From: Deltaproteobacteria bacterium
GTDB taxonomy: Bacteria > Desulfobacterota > Desulfarculia > Adiutricales > Adiutricaceae
Direction of reading: 5' to 3'
Length of the DNA: 14,093 bases
NCBI GenBank assembly: GCA_031277995.1
Contig: JAITLH010000007.1
Coordinates: 1 to 14,093, forward strand
Within the stretch, counting starts at the first letter, position 1. The number at the start of each line of letters is the position of its first letter. The position numbers were made by a program, and so were the translations under genes. Shown one piece after another: positions 1-7,451 of the stretch. A model generated the notes under the pieces. The model was given only the letters and a program-made list of their open reading frames with translations, had not been told where the DNA came from and did no database searches.

Positions 1-2189
1 TGACTCTCTCCGGACCTTTGGCGGTTTCGGTCGAGGTCATGGGGGTCACTTCCAACGAGGTTGGTTTTGCCGTGATTTTGGAGTCAACGGGGTTAAGTTT
101 ATCGGCCTCCAGAAACAACCTGCCTTACCTAAGCCCGGTGGCCGTGAACTTTACGGTCAAATACCTTGGCGAGTCGCTCCCAGTCGGGACTAGCGTCAAA
201 GTTAATTTCGAAGCCGGGGAATTAACGGGTTTACCGGGCTCGACCACCCTTGACGCCGACAGTAAATTCTCCGCCCCCAATCTCAAAGCCCTTACTTTGT
301 CCGGGCCCCTGGCCGTTTCGGTTGAGGTCATGGGGGTTACCTCAAACGAGGTTGGTTTTGCCGTGATTTTGGAGTCAACGGGGTTAAGTTTATCCGCCTC
401 CAGAAACAATTTGCCTTATTTAAGCCCGGTGGCCGTTAACTTTACGGTTAAGTATCTTGGAGAGTCGCTCCCAGTCGGTATGAACGTCAAGGTTAACTTC
501 GAAGCCGGGGAATTAACTGGTTTACCGGGATCGACCACCCTGGACGAGAACAGTAAGTTCTCCGCCCCCAATCTCAAAGCCCTTACTCTGTCAGGTCCCC
601 TGGCCGTTTCGGTCGAGGTCATGGGAGTCACCTCCAACGAGGTTGGTTTTGCCGTGATTTTGGAATCGTCCGGTCTAAGTTTCTCGGCCTCCAGAAACAA
701 CCTGCCTTACCTAAGCCCGGTGGCCGTGAACTTTACGGTTAAATATCTTGGGGAATCGCTCCCAGTCGGCACAAACGTCAAGGTTAATTTCGAAGCCGGG
801 GAATTGACGGGTTCACCGGCCTCGACCACCCTGGACGCCGACAGTAAGTTCTCCGCGCCCAATCTCAAAGCCCTTACTTTGTCCGGACCCCTGGCCGTTT
901 CGGTCGAGGTCATGGGGGTCACCTCAAACGAGGTGAGTTTTGCCGTGATTTTGGAAGCGTCCGGGCTAAGTTTGTCGGCGTCCAGGGATGAGCTTATTTA
1001 CCTAAGCCCGGTGAGCGTTGACTTTACGGTTAAGTATCTCGGGCAGTCGTTACCCATGGGGACTAGCGTCAAGGTGGTTTTTGACCAAAGTAAGCTGGCC
1101 GGTTTGGCTACGAGCGTTACCTTGGACGGGAACGGTCAGTTTAACGCGCCGGGTTTGGAGGCCTTGACCTTCGCCGGGCCGCTTAAGGTTTACGTTGAGT
1201 TCATGGGGGAAAGTTCCAACGAGGTTGGCTTTGAGGTGACCTTGGGAGCGGGAAGCTTGACTTTAAGCGCTTCCAAAAACTCCTTGGAGTTTTTGGAAGA
1301 AACCGAGGTCGCGTTCGTGGTTAGCTTTGAGGGAACGCCGCTTCCGGCCGGGGCCAAGGTTAACTTTAACTTTAACCAAAGCGAGCTTGGGGGATTGCCC
1401 CAAAGCGCGATTTTGGGGCAGGGCGGGAAGTTTACCGCCCAGGGATTAAAGGCCTTGGCGGTTTCGGGAAACCCGGCGGTTTCGGCTTCCTTTGGGAGCC
1501 TGACTTCCAACCAGGTTAGTTTTGGGATTGATTTTGACCCGGCAAATTTGTCTTTGTCGGCCGATCCCGTGGTTTTGGAGCTATACGTGGCCACCGAAAC
1601 GGCCTTTGGCTTCAAATATAAGGGCGCCGCCTTGCCCGGGGGAATCTTGGTGGGGCTGAGCGCCAATGTCGGGCAGCTGGAAAACCTAACCGCCAGCGGG
1701 GTTACCGACGCCAACGGAAATTTGGTCGTTCCAAACCTGACGGCCATAAATCCCCATGGGCCCATAGAAGTCCGGGGGTCGGTATTAAGTTACGCCGCCG
1801 GAAAGGTTGACCTGGACGTTTTCATCGATCTCGCGTATTTGGATTTGGCCTTCGAGTCCTCCCCGAATATCGATTATCAATTCCCGCACCTGCCCCCGGA
1901 AGGCGGGCCGTATCTTAAATCCTGCGTGGATTTTAGCATCCTGCTCACCGCCAAATACCGGGGCCGGGCTTTGGCCGGGGCCAACGTTTACGTCAGCGGT
2001 TTTGGCTTTACCCCGGCGGTCATGATGACCACCGACCAAAACGGCGAGGTTACCGGAAACATTTGGTTTGACGGAGACCAAGAAGACGAATACAACCTGG
2101 TCGGAAACGATTACTTCTTTACCATAAACTCTTTAACCAAAGGGTTTGCCGGTCCCAAAGCGAGCAAATTCTCGCAGTGCGCCATTTAA
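1..2189 (+). CDS. Ig-like repeat surface protein, 5' truncated
   Basis: The frame is open from base 3 and reads straight into repeat sequence (TLSGPLAVSVEV), so the TTG at 18 is not a true start and the N-terminus lies outside the window. Six units of exactly 97 residues begin at 12, 303, 594, 885, 1176 and 1467, and a last, divergent domain of about 144 residues begins at 1758. Each unit carries a pattern like SLSAS..L.YLSPVAV.FTVKYLG.SLP.G..V, then TLD..SKF.APNL.AL..SGPL and TSNEV.F.V, which resembles bacterial Ig-like (Big_1, invasin-type) beta-sandwich domains. The family call is inference from pattern. The only two cysteines visible are in the last domain (SCVDF and the C-terminal SQCAI). 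No LPXTG, SLH or autotransporter barrel is seen at the C-terminus, and the secretion signal would be upstream. Likely role: an extended extracellular stalk or adhesin; a secreted substrate is an alternative. Confidence 0.75.
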   Translation, partial: TLSGPLAVSVEVMGVTSNEVGFAVILESTGLSLSASRNNLPYLSPVAVNFTVKYLGESLPVGTSVKVNFEAGELTGLPGSTTLDADSKFSAPNLKALTLSGPLAVSVEVMGVTSNEVGFAVILESTGLSLSASRNNLPYLSPVAVNFTVKYLGESLPVGMNVKVNFEAGELTGLPGSTTLDENSKFSAPNLKALTLSGPLAVSVEVMGVTSNEVGFAVILESSGLSFSASRNNLPYLSPVAVNFTVKYLGESLPVGTNVKVNFEAGELTGSPASTTLDADSKFSAPNLKALTLSGPLAVSVEVMGVTSNEVSFAVILEASGLSLSASRDELIYLSPVSVDFTVKYLGQSLPMGTSVKVVFDQSKLAGLATSVTLDGNGQFNAPGLEALTFAGPLKVYVEFMGESSNEVGFEVTLGAGSLTLSASKNSLEFLEETEVAFVVSFEGTPLPAGAKVNFNFNQSELGGLPQSAILGQGGKFTAQGLKALAVSGNPAVSASFGSLTSNQVSFGIDFDPANLSLSADPVVLELYVATETAFGFKYKGAALPGGILVGLSANVGQLENLTASGVTDANGNLVVPNLTAINPHGPIEVRGSVLSYAAGKVDLDVFIDLAYLDLAFESSPNIDYQFPHLPPEGGPYLKSCVDFSILLTAKYRGRALAGANVYVSGFGFTPAVMMTTDQNGEVTGNIWFDGDQEDEYNLVGNDYFFTINSLTKGFAGPKASKFSQCAI
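12..1757 (+). repeat. Six in-frame 291-bp tandem repeats
   Basis: Units lie at 12-302, 303-593, 594-884, 885-1175, 1176-1466 and 1467-1757 with no length change. Units 1 and 2 differ at only four residues out of 97 (TS to MN and AD to EN), and unit 3 at a handful. Unit 4 matches the first three for about its first 25 residues, then diverges. Units 5 and 6 keep only the fold pattern. The period continues into the final domain, where the residue aligned with the TSN motif falls 291 bp after that of unit 6. Confidence 0.93.
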
Positions 2190-2225
2190 GGGCGGCCTTT
2201 TGGGCCAGAAAGTCGCGGCTTGGCT

Positions 2226-2270
2226 AACCAAACCGGCTTTGCCCCCATTGGGGGCAAAGCCGGTTTGGTT
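2226..2270 (+). terminator. Perfect 21-bp hairpin, possible terminator
   Basis: Arms 2226-2246 and 2250-2270 are perfectly complementary over 21 bp around the three-base loop ATT. The hairpin starts 37 bases after the repeat-protein stop and ends 30 bases before the next start codon. It is followed by TAAC and an A run, not a T run, so it is not a classical intrinsic terminator. It could instead stabilise the upstream mRNA end, mark a processing site, or bind a protein as DNA. Confidence 0.55.
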
Positions 2271-2300
2271 TAACAAAAAAACTTAACCAAGGAGACATCC

Positions 2301-4058
2301 ATGGAAGAGTATCAAAAAATACAGGGCCTAAAGTCAGAGGAGGGACTGGATCGCCACTGGCTCCAAAGGGACGTTCGGTCGCAGGGGGAGAGGTTTTTGG
2401 CCTTTTTGGCCAACCGTTCCTCGGTCATGGCCATTTTGTGGATAAGCTTGGTCATGACCATTAGCGATCCCAGGCATAGCCTTTTTTTGTTTTTCGCGGC
2501 CTTGTTTTCGAGCCTGGTTTATTTTGGCAAAACCTCCGGACTGGGTTTACCGTTAAGGCTGCCTAAGATCGCCGGGATTAAGGATCCGGGATCGCCCCGG
2601 CCCGGGCGGAAAAGTCACGACCTGGCCTCGGGCATCCTATTTTTGGGAAACGAAGCCGACACGGGCCAAGAGATGTGGCTTGATCAAAGGGACATGTTAA
2701 CCCATTGTTTGGTTTTGGGAACGACCGGAAGCGGCAAAACCCAAGCCCTGATTTCCATGGCCTATAACGCCCTGGCCATGGGCAGCGGGGTTTTTTACAT
2801 CGATCCCAAGTCCTCATCGGAACTCCCCATGCAGATTTGGCAGCTGGCCAGGTTTTTGGGGAGGGATGACGATTTTAGGGTCTTAAACTACGGAACCGAA
2901 AACGGCCGCGCGACCGGGCGTCTCACCAATACCAATAACCCCTTTTCCCTGGGAGCCGCCGACGCCCTGACCCAGCTTATGGGATCTTTAATGCCGCCTT
3001 CCCATGAAGGAGGCAATAGCGTTTTCGCCGATAAGGCCTTGGCCCTAATCTCGGGTTTAATGTACGCTTTGGTCGATTTAAGGGATCAGGGCGTGGAACA
3101 ACTATCGGTTTCCAGTATCCGCGATCATTTGCCGGCCGAGGAATGCGTAAAACTGGCCAACCATCCCAATTTGGGCGAGGCTTCCAGGGCTTCGCTCAAA
3201 GCCGCCCTCAATAACTGCAACTGGGTTGAGAGTAGGGAGCTAAAATCCCAAAACTCCTTTTTTGAGCAATACGGCTACGCCCAAAGTTATTTCGGAAAGG
3301 CCTTATCGAGTTTAACGGATACCTATGGGCACATATACAAGGCCGAATGCGGGGAGGTGGATTTTAAGGACGTGGTTTTAAACCGTCGAATACTGGTAAC
3401 CTTACTGCCTTCCATGGAAAAGAGCCCGGCGGAATTGGCGTCCCTGGGTAAGATCACCCTCTCGGCCATTAGGACGGCCGCTTCCGTGGGGTTGGGGGCC
3501 TCGGTTGAAGGCCATGAACGAGACGTTTTGGGTTCGCTTCCGAGCCATTTTAAGGGGACCGGGCCGTTTTTAAGCGTGGTGGATGAATACGCGGCCATCG
3601 TCACCCCGGGTTTTGAGATGCTTTTGACCCAGGGCCGCGGCCTGGGCCTCGCGACGGTCGTGGCCAGCCAGGATTACGCCGGCTTAATCGAGGCCGATCG
3701 TAAGGGGGCCCAGCAGATCGCCGCCAACACCACCATGAAAATCTTCATGAAATCAGACGATCCCGAAAAGACTTACGGTCTTCTTAAATCCCTAACCGGG
3801 GAGGCCCCGGTCATGAGGACCACCGGGTATGAACTCAAAACCGACAATGGCCTACTTGGGGGGCAATGGAAAGACAACCTGGGCGCGGCCGTCCAGATAT
3901 TGTCAAAAACCGAGTTTCAGGATCTGACCTCCCACCTGGAAGGGGAAGCCCACTGCGTTTTTAGGGGAAAACTTCTTCGGGCCAGGATGTTTTACGCCAA
4001 TCCCGACACCAAGGACGCCGTGACCCGGGTCCATAGGTTTTTGCAGCTGGATTTTTAA
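2301..4058 (+). CDS. DotL/IcmO-like type IVB coupling ATPase
   Basis: 585 residues; ATG preceded by AAGGAG six bases upstream. Two hydrophobic segments (about residues 41-55 and 60-76) anchor the N-terminus in the inner membrane. Walker A is GTTGSGKT at 140-147, Walker B is FLSVVDEY with D428-E429, and an ASQD sensor-like motif lies at 455-458. Stretches such as TNTNNPFSLGAADALTQL, GEVDFKDVVLNRRILV, LLPSMEKSPAELASLGKI and the end GEAH...RARMFYANP match what I know of IcmO/DotL, the coupling ATPase of Dot/Icm systems (TrbC in IncI plasmids), better than VirD4 or TraD. Such proteins feed substrates into a type IVB channel. DotL of Legionella is near 780 residues and its C-terminal extension binds DotN, IcmS/IcmW and LvgA; this protein stops at the end of the ATPase domain. 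The upstream neighbour is the repeat protein. No other Dot/Icm gene is visible. Confidence 0.87.
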   Translation: MEEYQKIQGLKSEEGLDRHWLQRDVRSQGERFLAFLANRSSVMAILWISLVMTISDPRHSLFLFFAALFSSLVYFGKTSGLGLPLRLPKIAGIKDPGSPRPGRKSHDLASGILFLGNEADTGQEMWLDQRDMLTHCLVLGTTGSGKTQALISMAYNALAMGSGVFYIDPKSSSELPMQIWQLARFLGRDDDFRVLNYGTENGRATGRLTNTNNPFSLGAADALTQLMGSLMPPSHEGGNSVFADKALALISGLMYALVDLRDQGVEQLSVSSIRDHLPAEECVKLANHPNLGEASRASLKAALNNCNWVESRELKSQNSFFEQYGYAQSYFGKALSSLTDTYGHIYKAECGEVDFKDVVLNRRILVTLLPSMEKSPAELASLGKITLSAIRTAASVGLGASVEGHERDVLGSLPSHFKGTGPFLSVVDEYAAIVTPGFEMLLTQGRGLGLATVVASQDYAGLIEADRKGAQQIAANTTMKIFMKSDDPEKTYGLLKSLTGEAPVMRTTGYELKTDNGLLGGQWKDNLGAAVQILSKTEFQDLTSHLEGEAHCVFRGKLLRARMFYANPDTKDAVTRVHRFLQLDF

Positions 4059-4150
4059 TTGGCCCTGGGCCATCAAAGAACCGCCAGCGCCCCGCTTAAT
4101 CCGGCCGGTAACGACCGGAAAAAGACAAAAAATAAAACTCAAATAACCAT

Positions 4151-4179
4151 TTGCGTTTTTGAATCAATAGATATATAAT
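4151..4179 (+). promoter_or_regulatory. Putative sigma70-type promoter of the AAA gene
   Basis: TTGCGT (4151-4156) and a perfect TATAAT (4174-4179) are separated by 17 bases in locally AT-rich DNA. If used, it gives a leader of roughly 385 bases before the ATG at 4571, which would contain repeat copy 1. Confidence 0.5.
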
Positions 4180-4257
4180 CCCACCGTAAGTCAAAAGCGT
4201 ATCCAAAAGCCCTGGGTCAATCAAGGTTGGCTGACCGCCTTTGGCCCAATTTCAAAA

Positions 4258-4460
4258 AACGGCCGCACGGGGGTCTGGGAGCGCTTCTGAGCCTCCACCC
4301 CACCAAATACCCCAACCTCGGTGTCCGAAGGCCACGGCGGGGCTATTAGGCCCGTTTACGGGGCCGTTTGGGAGGGGGGAGAGATGGGGGTTTTTGGGAT
4401 TTCTTGCCTGGCCCAAACTTTCAAGAGCTTTTTTGACCAGAGATGGGGCGGGGGTTTAAA
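4258..4460 (+). repeat. Dispersed direct repeat, copy 1
   Basis: The core 4261-4427 matches 6731-6897 with only about five to six differences, and more loosely matches 6933-7100. It starts at AACGGCCGC and ends in a G-rich stretch before GGTTTAAA. Its right end (AGAGCTTTTTTGACCAG) has diverged from the copy 2 end, so its inverted termini are lost. It lies upstream of the AAA gene in the same orientation as the two downstream copies. Confidence 0.9.
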
Positions 4461-4570
4461 ACTGGCCAACCCGACCATAACCCCATAATTCCCCGGACGA
4501 CTTATCCCGGGACTTATGGAAAAAATCAAGATTGCCGTAACCGGCAAGAATAATCGTGGGGAGCGAGGCC

Positions 4571-6595
4571 ATGGCCTTAAAAAAATTACCCCTGGCTAAC
4601 CAGTCTTTCGCCCAAATAATTGACCAAAACCTTTTGCACGCGGACAAAACCAGATACGTCTATGAGCTGGTGAATTCGAGGGAGCGAAACTTTTGCCTTT
4701 TTAGGCCAAGCGGTTTTGGGAAAACGCTTTTGTTAAGCGCGTTGGAGGAACTTTTGTCGGGAAACCGGGAGCGGTTTAAAGATCTATGGATTGGCGGTTC
4801 CGATTACGGCTTTCCAAAAATACCGGTCATTAGGTTATCCCTGGACATCGAGGCGAACTCGCTAGACGATTTTAGAAACGCCCTTATTAATAAAGTCAAA
4901 CAAATCGCCCAAGAAGAGAAACTGGTCGTTAAGGGCGATTGTCCCCAAGGTTACCTTGAGTCTTTAATCAAGAATCTATACGAAAAAAACAACGAAACGA
5001 AAGTCGCCGCGCTGGTTGACGATGTTGACGCCTCGGTTATCAAAAAGATAGGCTGGCAAACGGATAACGATTTTGAACTGGCCGAGAGCTACGCCAGTGC
5101 CATCGAAGGCTTCCTCAAGGCCATCCAAGAAAACCCAGATTATGTCCGCTTTAGCTTGGTTACCGGAATTACCAGAGTCTGCGTAAATCCCTATTACCCT
5201 GACCATGGGACAAAAGACGTCTCGCTCGACTCCGAAAACGCCGGCCTGTGCGGCTTTACCTTGGAGGAATTTGAGACGCTTTTTGGCGATCGCCTGGAAG
5301 CGACCCTGGCCAAACTAAAAACAATCGGCCAAATGGACGCCGACGCTAACCTTGACGATTTGAGAGCCGAAATCATCCGTTGGTATGGCGGCCATAACTT
5401 TGATTCCCACGATTTGAACGCCCAAACCAGGGTCCTAAATCCCTTTTCAACCCTTCATTTTTTTGAAAACAAATCCTTTGGCCGTTATTGGGGTCAAAGC
5501 GATCGCGTAAGTTGCCTAGCGGGCGATATGCTAAACGATCCCGGAAATTATCTGTATTCTGGTCTTAGGCGTTGGCATACGCCAGGGAAGCTGGAGGAAT
5601 GCGATATAAGATTTTTTCCAAGTGAACCGGTGGTGGACATCTTTCACTTAGGTTACTTGACCTTGGATAAACCGACTTTTGACCTAGAGTCAAAAGAAAG
5701 GGACATTGAAAGGCCTTACGAATATTTATTGAGATTCCCCAATCGCGAGGCTAGAGCGTCTTATTACCGGGAGTGTTTTAAAATAATTTTTGGCCAAGAA
5801 CCTAGCCAGGCTTTAAAAACCAAGGGCGAAGAACTCCAAAGGGCCTTTTTGTCCAAAGACCCTAAGATGGTTACCGAGATATTTAGCTCTTACCTTCGCG
5901 CCTTTAGCTATCCGGATCTGGCTAGGGACAATGAAACCACGCAAAAATTGGTTCTTTTAATTCTCGAAAACATGGGCTTTGACGATTTTTCCCCGCTAGA
6001 TGGTTGTTATAGTAACTATGGTCTGGGTTTACCCTTGGCCGATGGGGTAAAACTCATCATTAACGTTAAGTATCTAACCAACCCGTTGGAACTCGATAAG
6101 GAGGAAGCCCAGCCACTTTTGGTCAAATTAGCCGAATACTGGTTTTCCCAAAAACAAATAGACGAAAGATTGGCCAAAGTGGCCCTGGTCAAAATTAACC
6201 GGGAATTAACCGATCCGATTATTGGGCAATCCTCGGGGATCGAAAAGACTAAGCGATTGGCTCAACTGGCCAAGAAAACATTTACCCAAGACGAACAAAA
6301 CGAAATTTTGGCCAAACTCGCCGCGACCAATATATCCCGTACGCGCATTAACGATTTCTTGAAAAAATCCCTAGAAAATAACGACCCCCTGGCCAAGGCG
6401 ATTGAAGCGAAATTAGCCAAGGAGGCCAGAAAAGCCCTACGCGACATAGACGAACTTAACTATGACGACTTGTTAAAAGATCGGCCCAAAGAGATCATCG
6501 CCTTAGGTCTGGCCTTTTCCGGTGAGGCCAAAAAACTCAAGGCCTTATTCGCCAAAAAACAACCCTCGCGTTCAACTTATATAGCGAGAAGATAA
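4571..6595 (+). CDS. AAA-ATPase-like protein with degenerate PD-(D/E)XK domain
   Basis: 674 residues from ATG 4571, chosen over GTG 4556 because GGGAG lies eight bases before the ATG and the family usually begins this way (MALKKLPLANQSFAQIID, then ADKTRYVYELVNS). A Walker A-like RPSGFGKT is at 45-52. The acidic Walker B region is ALVDDVDASVI (D150-D153), where relatives usually read IDEYD. This matches the AAA-ATPase-like (PF09820) plus PD-(D/E)XK (PF08011/DUF1703) family of gut anaerobes. In the C-terminal nuclease fold the expected GRxD...ExK reads GLGL...NVK (N498, K500), so two catalytic acids seem missing. About 95 extra, mostly helical and charged residues (near 520-615) precede the conserved tail DRPKEIIALGLAFSG. 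Cellular function of the family is not established. Direct repeats flank the gene on both sides. Confidence 0.82.
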   Translation: MALKKLPLANQSFAQIIDQNLLHADKTRYVYELVNSRERNFCLFRPSGFGKTLLLSALEELLSGNRERFKDLWIGGSDYGFPKIPVIRLSLDIEANSLDDFRNALINKVKQIAQEEKLVVKGDCPQGYLESLIKNLYEKNNETKVAALVDDVDASVIKKIGWQTDNDFELAESYASAIEGFLKAIQENPDYVRFSLVTGITRVCVNPYYPDHGTKDVSLDSENAGLCGFTLEEFETLFGDRLEATLAKLKTIGQMDADANLDDLRAEIIRWYGGHNFDSHDLNAQTRVLNPFSTLHFFENKSFGRYWGQSDRVSCLAGDMLNDPGNYLYSGLRRWHTPGKLEECDIRFFPSEPVVDIFHLGYLTLDKPTFDLESKERDIERPYEYLLRFPNREARASYYRECFKIIFGQEPSQALKTKGEELQRAFLSKDPKMVTEIFSSYLRAFSYPDLARDNETTQKLVLLILENMGFDDFSPLDGCYSNYGLGLPLADGVKLIINVKYLTNPLELDKEEAQPLLVKLAEYWFSQKQIDERLAKVALVKINRELTDPIIGQSSGIEKTKRLAQLAKKTFTQDEQNEILAKLAATNISRTRINDFLKKSLENNDPLAKAIEAKLAKEARKALRDIDELNYDDLLKDRPKEIIALGLAFSGEAKKLKALFAKKQPSRSTYIARR

Positions 6596-6720
6596 CTAAA
6601 AAGGCGAAAAGATCGCCCCTAACCCCAAACGGGCTTTGATTGTTTTGGCTATCCAAGGAGCGCGTTCTGGGCTAGTTTCCGTCCAGGGATTTGGCCGCGG
6701 GATGGTGAAATTTTTCTCCT

Positions 6721-6929
6721 GGCCAAAAACGGCCGCAAAGGGGTCTGGGAGCGCTTCTGAGCCTCCACCCCACCAAATACCCCAACCTCGGTTTCCGAAG
6801 GCCACGGCGGGGCTATTAGGCCCGTTTGCGGGGCCGTTTGGGAGGGGGGAGAGGTGGGGGTTTTTGGGATTTCTTGCCTGGCCCAAACTTTCAAGAGGGC
6901 GTTTTGGCCCGAGGTGGGGCGGGGGATAA
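6721..6929 (+). repeat. Dispersed repeat copy 2, MITE-like ends
   Basis: The best preserved copy. Its left end GGCCAAAAACGGCC (6721-6734) is an imperfect inverted match to GGGCGTTTTGGCC (6897-6909), giving a unit of about 189 bp with terminal inverted repeats, plus a G-rich tail to 6929. It encodes no protein of its own. That pattern fits a miniature non-autonomous element or a structured repeat family; calling it mobile is inference. Copy 3 follows at a 202-bp step. Confidence 0.75.
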
Positions 6930-7120
6930 AAACGGCCGCACGGGGGTCTGGGAGCGCTTCTAAGCCGCCACCCCACCAAATACCCCAACCTAGGCTTCCG
7001 AAGGCCACGGCGGGGCTATTAGGCCCGTTTGCGGGGCCGTTTGGGAGGGGGCTCGATTCTAGATTTTTGGGATTTCTTGCCTGGCCCAAACTTTCAAGAG
7101 GGCGTTTTGGCCCGAGGTGG
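6930..7120 (+). repeat. Dispersed repeat copy 3, diverged tandem copy
   Basis: It follows copy 2 directly (GGCCGC at 6731 and again at 6933). It keeps the core and the right end GGGCGTTTTGGCC (7100-7112) but replaces the G-rich stretch GGGGAGAGGTGGGGG of copy 2 with CTCGATTCTAGA. Some bases agree with copy 1 against copy 2 (CACGG after GGCCG), so the three copies are mosaic. Confidence 0.85.
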
Positions 7121-7245
7121 TGAGGCGCGGCGGCGCTTAGCCCAGGATCGACAAACAAAGTCCCCGGTATTTCGGGACGATTCAAGATAGCGTAAATAGC
7201 GCCTTGATTTTCCCAAAACCTCCCGTCAAATTAGCCGCCCTAATT

Positions 7246-7372
7246 ACCTTCCAAAACAAAATCACAAAAAAACAAGCCCACCAAAACAAACCAAACCCAA
7301 AACAAACCTTCCCAAAAACCCCAACCCCCAAACGCCCCAAACCGCGAAAAAACCCCAACCCCCAAAAACCCT
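7246..7372. other. G-poor A/C tract; G-quadruplex potential on minus strand
   Basis: About 127 bases with only about five G on the plus strand. The complementary strand carries runs of three to five G at 7319-7322, 7325-7329, 7335-7338, 7353-7356, 7359-7363 and 7369-7371, separated by short spacers. This satisfies a four-run G-quadruplex pattern. It lies about 80 bases past the stop of the minus-strand regulator, so it would fall in that gene's 3' transcript. Confidence 0.6.
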
Positions 7373-7451
7373 TAGCCCGTTTACTTTATCGAGAGCCCTT
7401 GGTTGGGTTCTTGGCCGGGAAAGGGTTTTTTACTTGGGGGATAAATTTCGG

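Larger units (their letters stand above)
4059..4570. other. Intergenic region with promoter and repeat copy
   Basis: The 512 bases between the coupling ATPase and the AAA gene hold no credible gene. Short complementary stretches lie just after the stop (TGGCC/GGCCA at 4060-4072 and CCGGT/ACCGG near 4102-4116), but none has a T tract. A promoter candidate sits at 4151-4179 and one copy of the dispersed repeat at 4258-4460. The open frames across the repeat are glycine/proline-rich and are not shared as one frame among the copies, so they look like chance. Confidence 0.6.
6596..7451. other. Gene-free region with two repeat copies and a G-poor tract
   Basis: The 856 bases between the convergent AAA and regulator genes contain about 130 bases of unique DNA, two tandem copies of the dispersed repeat (6721-7120), then unique DNA and an A/C-rich tract. 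Open frames here (for example plus-strand 7204-7605) are driven by the skewed composition, lack a convincing ribosome site, and overlap the regulator antisense. No Rho-independent terminator for either converging gene is obvious. Confidence 0.6.

Noticed and set aside
125..922. Minus-strand open frames of 71-94 residues repeated three times
   Set aside because: They are antisense shadows of the 291-bp repeat units; their regular spacing comes from the plus-strand repeats.
1190..1765. 191-residue minus-strand open frame
   Set aside because: Fully antisense to the repeat-protein gene, proline/lysine-rich, with no ribosome site or family pattern.
6596..7185. Proline/glycine-rich open frames on both strands across the repeats
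   Set aside because: The frame differs between copies, the composition follows the G- and C-runs, and no start signals are present.
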